Source: Pseudomonadota bacterium (lineage in GTDB: Bacteria; Desulfobacterota; Desulfobulbia; Desulfobulbales; Desulfocapsaceae). Taken from it: DNA of 64,000 nt. The notes under the pieces were generated by a model that saw only the letters and a list, made by a program, of their open reading frames with translations, ran no database searches and was not told where the DNA came from. The stretch covers positions 62,001 through 126,000 of the forward strand of contig JAEYNP010000016.1 of assembly GCA_023412495.1 (NCBI GenBank), written 5' to 3'. The translations under genes and the position numbers were made by a program. The first letter of the stretch is position 1, and every line of letters starts with the position of its first letter. Shown piece after piece: positions 63,489 to 64,000 of the stretch.

Positions 63489-63832
63489 GGCGATATCCTC
63501 CATTGTTGTTGAACATTCGGAAATCCATGTCATGGACCTCGGGGCCGACTCCGATTGAACCGTTTTCGATGTTTCAAGATCGCGGCGAATATGAGACGGA
63601 TTTGAATTTGCTCCATTTGTATGATAATTCAACGAAGCTGGTTAAAAAAGCAAAAGATTTGCCAGCCTCACGGACTCACGAGGAAAGATTCTAAAACTTC
63701 ATTGCTAATGATAATTATTCTTGACAAGAAGTTTTGCTTTTGGCAAGCTGTTGTCATCTTATTTTTTTAAAATTTAAAATTGAGCAGGGGATCCACCCAC
63801 TTGTATCGATCCCCTGTAACACAGGAGGAGCC
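63489..63832. other. Divergent intergenic region with operator-like structures
   Basis: These 344 bases hold the promoters of the lipoprotein operon (minus) and the DUF4492 gene (plus). A Fur-box-like sequence is at 63704-63722 (listed separately). Inverted arms CAGGGGATC (63785-63793) and GATCCCCTG (63808-63816) lie just before the AGGAGG of the DUF4492 gene and could form an mRNA hairpin or operator. The stretch 63755-63780 is very AT-rich. No terminator was seen. Confidence 0.45.
63704..63722 (+). promoter_or_regulatory. Fur-box-like operator
   Basis: The 19 bases GCTAATGATAATTATTCTT agree with the Fur consensus GATAATGATAATCATTATC at 15 positions. They overlap a TTGACA hexamer (63721-63726), so bound Fur would block RNA polymerase. 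Iron control of the DUF4492/cytochrome bd operon is inferred. Confidence 0.5.
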
Positions 63833-64000
63833 ATGGTGACTTCGCTGCCTGTGAAGGCCTACCGAATGTATCGGGATGGTTTCCGCCGCATGACCCTGGG
63901 GAGGACCCTGTGGAAAATAATCCTGATCAAGCTGATCATTATTTTTGCGGTTTTGAAACTGTTTTTTTTCCCGGATTTTTTACAGAGAAATTTTTCAAAT
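63833..64000 (+). CDS. DUF4492 protein, N-terminal part
   Basis: The first 56 codons of a gene running off the window encode a basic amphipathic start (YRMYRDGFRRMTLGRTLWKI) and one hydrophobic helix (ILIKLIIIFAVLKLFFFPDF), the signature of DUF4492, a small single-helix protein usually encoded in front of cydA and cydB (cytochrome bd oxidase). Family members are about 70-80 residues, so only the last residues are missing. AGGAGGAG precedes the ATG. Confidence 0.8.
   Translation, partial: MVTSLPVKAYRMYRDGFRRMTLGRTLWKIILIKLIIIFAVLKLFFFPDFLQRNFSN

Overview
The window looks like chromosomal DNA of a free-living anaerobic or microaerobic Gram-negative bacterium, most probably a member of the Desulfobacterota (the former Deltaproteobacteria). 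This is inferred from gene content: a complete 13-gene nuo operon with fused nuoCD and a short NuoG, an NfnAB-type electron-bifurcating transhydrogenase, a mono-cluster ferredoxin, DUF1540 and DUF4492 proteins, sigma-54-type regulators, a PagL-like outer-membrane barrel and several envelope glycosyltransferase loci. I found no rRNA, tRNA, CRISPR array, transposase, integrase or plasmid/phage gene.

Layout. 1-4.7 kb: the end of a sigma-54 regulator, a CoA-transferase, a PagL-like barrel, a PHP-like hydrolase, and small membrane and DUF1540 proteins. 5-7 kb: a Kef-type cation/proton antiporter. 7-19.6 kb: an envelope-glycan island with a polysaccharide deacetylase, four GT2-type enzymes (one fused to a nucleotidyltransferase, one to a degenerate methyltransferase domain), an acyltransferase-3, a DUF2142-like protein and two paralogous polytopic membrane proteins. 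19.6-23.8 kb: an ilvB-ilvN operon preceded by a promoter, a Val-rich leader peptide and an attenuator, and followed by a TyrR-like ACT-PAS-AAA+ regulator. 24.6-38.1 kb: nuoABCDEFGHIJKLMN on the minus strand. 38.8-41.1 kb: nfnBA. 41.5-48.5 kb: cold-shock protein, Trm5-like methylase, beta-CASP nuclease, ferredoxin, DOMON-like protein, U32 enzyme, shikimate kinase. 48.6-52.1 kb: HD-GYP protein, beta-helix protein, CBS protein. 52.3-55.2 kb: a three-gene lipid/LPS glycosylation operon. 55.4-63.5 kb: an envelope region with a TPR-PpiC-NTF2 protein, an ExeA-like ATPase fused to an OmpA domain, two glycosyltransferases, a MotA-cytoplasmic-domain-like protein, and an L,D-transpeptidase next to an Lpp-like lipoprotein. 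63.8 kb to the end: a DUF4492 gene behind a Fur-box-like site, probably the front of a cytochrome bd operon.

How it fits together. Nuo, Nfn and the ferredoxin link NAD(H), NADP(H), ferredoxin and the quinone pool. The three glycan loci and the cell-wall region build and anchor the envelope. The most attractive signals are the Lpp-like lipoprotein plus L,D-transpeptidase pair with nearby PG-binding and Cds6-like proteins, the MotA-like protein whose membrane helices are missing, the ExeA-OmpA fusion, the IvbL-like leader with a complete terminator/antiterminator arrangement, and a family of hairpin-rich intergenic repeats (six copies here), two of which supply the stop codon of the neighbouring gene. 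Start codons were moved inward from the longest frame wherever a ribosome-binding site, a neighbouring stop codon or family length supported it.
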